64,000 nucleotides of DNA from Butyrivibrio sp. INlla18 (lineage in GTDB: Bacteria; Bacillota; Clostridia; Lachnospirales; Lachnospiraceae), in assembly GCF_900103635.1 (NCBI RefSeq), contig NZ_FMXK01000003.1:186001-250000 (forward strand), written 5' to 3'. Shown here piece after piece: positions 62,786-64,000 of this stretch. The notes beneath the pieces are model-generated. The model had not been told where the DNA came from, searched no databases, and saw nothing but the letters and a program-made list of their open reading frames with translations. Both the position numbers and the translations under genes were made by a program. Numbering within the stretch: position 1 is the first letter of the stretch; every line of letters starts with the position of its first letter.

Positions 62786-64000
62786 ATGCAGATATATGTT
62801 GCTGGAAACGTCCTTAGAAGTGGAGATGGCTCCATCTCACATCCTTTTAAAACTATTTCTGAAGCAGCGGATATAGCTAAGGCGGGAGATGTAGTCCTCG
62901 TAGCACCTGGCGTATACAGAGAGTGGGTCAGGCCTAAATTTTCAGGGCTTGATGACAATAGAATAGTCTATAAGAGCACCACCAAAGGAGAGGCTATTAT
63001 TACCGGTTCAGAAGAGATAAGGGACTGGGAAGCCTTTGAAAATGTTTGGCGTGTGCGAATTCCAAATAGCTTCTTTGGTTCATATAATCCATATACCACA
63101 GAAATATCAGGAGACTGGTATCAGGAAGAAGCAGATCCACATCACACAGGAGAATTATATCTAAACGGAAGATCAATGCATGAGGTGTTTGATCTTTCTC
63201 TTTGCATGCATCCAGTTAGGGATAAGAGATCCTGGGAACCTGAGATGACGGAATATGTCTGGTTCACGGCTCAGGAAGATAACTGCACCATAATCTATGC
63301 CAATTTCGGCTCAAAGGATCCAAATACTGAAAATGTAGAGCTTAGTGTTAGGAGAGCGTGCTTTTTCCCTACAGATATGGGAATAAACAATATAACTTTA
63401 AGTGGATTCACCATTAGAAACGCTGCCACTAACTGGGCACCTCCTACAGCAATGCAGGAAGGTATGGTAGGACCAGGCTGGGCTAAGGGCTGGATAATCG
63501 AGGACTGCGAGATCTACGAGTCAAAGTGCTGTGGTATTAGTCTGGGCAAGTACTATCAGAGCGGCAACAACAATAAGTGGACAACGCACTTCCTAAAGGA
63601 TGGAACTCAGACACAGAGGGAATGTGTATGTCAGGCTGTTAATGATGGCTGGGATAAAGAAACAGTAGGATCGCATATTATCAGACGATGCGATATCCAC
63701 GACTGCGGACAGGCAGGTATTGTGGGACATTTAGGAGGAGCCTTTGCTGTTATAGAGGATAACCATATTCATAGGATCAATAACAAGCATGACATTGAGG
63801 GAGCTGAAATTGCTGGTATCAAGCTGCATGCAGCAATAGATACTCAGATAAGGAGAAACCATATAGATCATTGTACAAGAGGTATATGGCTTGATTGGGA
63901 AGCACAGGGCACAAGAGTTAGTCAGAACTTCCTTCATGATAATGTTCCTCCAGCAGGAACTATAATAGATTCTGAGCTTTCACTTGGAGAAGATATCTTT
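62786..64000 (+). CDS. Right-handed beta-helix protein (3' truncated)
   Basis: The frame stays open from the ATG at 62786 (GGAGGGGTG upstream) to the end of the window, 405 codons. It begins IYVAGNVLRSGDGSISHPFK with no signal peptide, then TISEAADIAKAGDVVLVAPG and repeats of the parallel beta-helix type (ITLSGFTIRNAATN, WIIEDCEIYESKCCGIS, IIRRCDIHDCGQAGIVG, VIEDNHIHRI, IRRNHIDHCTRGIWLDWE). Likely a carbohydrate-active protein acting inside the cell; the exact enzyme class cannot be named. Confidence 0.75.
   Translation, partial: MQIYVAGNVLRSGDGSISHPFKTISEAADIAKAGDVVLVAPGVYREWVRPKFSGLDDNRIVYKSTTKGEAIITGSEEIRDWEAFENVWRVRIPNSFFGSYNPYTTEISGDWYQEEADPHHTGELYLNGRSMHEVFDLSLCMHPVRDKRSWEPEMTEYVWFTAQEDNCTIIYANFGSKDPNTENVELSVRRACFFPTDMGINNITLSGFTIRNAATNWAPPTAMQEGMVGPGWAKGWIIEDCEIYESKCCGISLGKYYQSGNNNKWTTHFLKDGTQTQRECVCQAVNDGWDKETVGSHIIRRCDIHDCGQAGIVGHLGGAFAVIEDNHIHRINNKHDIEGAEIAGIKLHAAIDTQIRRNHIDHCTRGIWLDWEAQGTRVSQNFLHDNVPPAGTIIDSELSLGEDIF

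Overview
This window reads as chromosomal DNA of an anaerobic, fermentative Firmicute of the Lachnospiraceae, most likely a rumen or gut Butyrivibrio/Pseudobutyrivibrio-type organism. That assignment is inference. It rests on moderate-to-low G+C by eye, strong AGGAGG-type ribosome binding sites with several TTG starts, a T-box leader, a Feo island with a FeoB-associated Cys-rich peptide, a predicted (Re)-citrate synthase next to isocitrate dehydrogenase, rhamnose and alpha-galactoside use, and many cyclic-di-GMP proteins. No rRNA or tRNA genes, transposase genes, prophage or CRISPR array were seen.

Layout. 1-5.9 kb: oligopeptide ABC transporter oppBCDFA (oppB cut by the window edge). 6-9.2 kb: a large TIR-domain membrane protein with a beta-propeller-like exterior. 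9.2-12.3 kb: SulP anion transporter, PHP hydrolase and a zinc-ribbon membrane protein. 12.4-14.9 kb: Trp-specific T-box and trpEG. 15-18.3 kb: GH36 alpha-galactosidase and a PIN-PhoH ATPase. 18.4-22.5 kb: iron island (feoA-feoA-feoB, Cys-rich peptide, HMA protein, a Fur-like protein reduced to its DNA-binding half) behind a row of DtxR-box-like palindromes. 22.5-24.8 kb: RluA-type pseudouridine synthase and DNA polymerase IV. 24.8-25.4 kb: repeat-rich gap. 25.4-28.6 kb: CPBP protease, sortase B, CAP lipoprotein, a 56-residue protein and a PilZ protein. 28.7-31.8 kb: ugd, birA, and bioY behind a BirA-type operator, then a DUF1284 protein. 32-37.2 kb: hairpin element, then a minus-strand rhamnose operon (rhaD, rhaB, COG2407-type isomerase) divergent from an AraC regulator. 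37.2-39.9 kb: NudC-like Nudix and an EAL phosphodiesterase. 39.9-42.8 kb: unknown small protein, aroA and tyrA on the minus strand. 43-45.1 kb: a variant EF-G. 45.17-45.83 kb: a 660-bp near-complete palindrome. 45.9-47.8 kb: membrane EAL protein. 48-51.3 kb: (Re)-citrate synthase, GntR regulator, icd. 51.4-57.5 kb: ABC-F ATPase, CPBP protein, purine permease, hflK and hflC. 57.7-61 kb: rho, PilZ protein, YggS. 61-64 kb: small unknown protein, GGDEF cyclase, a 30-residue membrane peptide, and the start of a beta-helix protein that runs off the end.

How it fits together. Amino-acid supply is covered by trpEG (Trp T-box), aroA/tyrA, and the citrate-synthase/icd pair, which would make 2-oxoglutarate for glutamate. 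Biotin control (birA and an operator in front of bioY) and iron control (palindromes in front of feo) look self-consistent. Two EAL proteins, one GGDEF enzyme and two PilZ receptors suggest active c-di-GMP signalling.

The least explained material is in the intergenic regions. There is a family of long hairpin elements at 25.19-25.39, 32.01-32.25 and 45.17-45.83 kb that share conserved ends, an internal-loop motif or a CCGG-rich tail. Other items are a roughly 51-bp tandem repeat at 24.87-25.08 kb, a separate 140-bp palindrome after feoB, and a tiny ORF whose stop overlaps the rho start.
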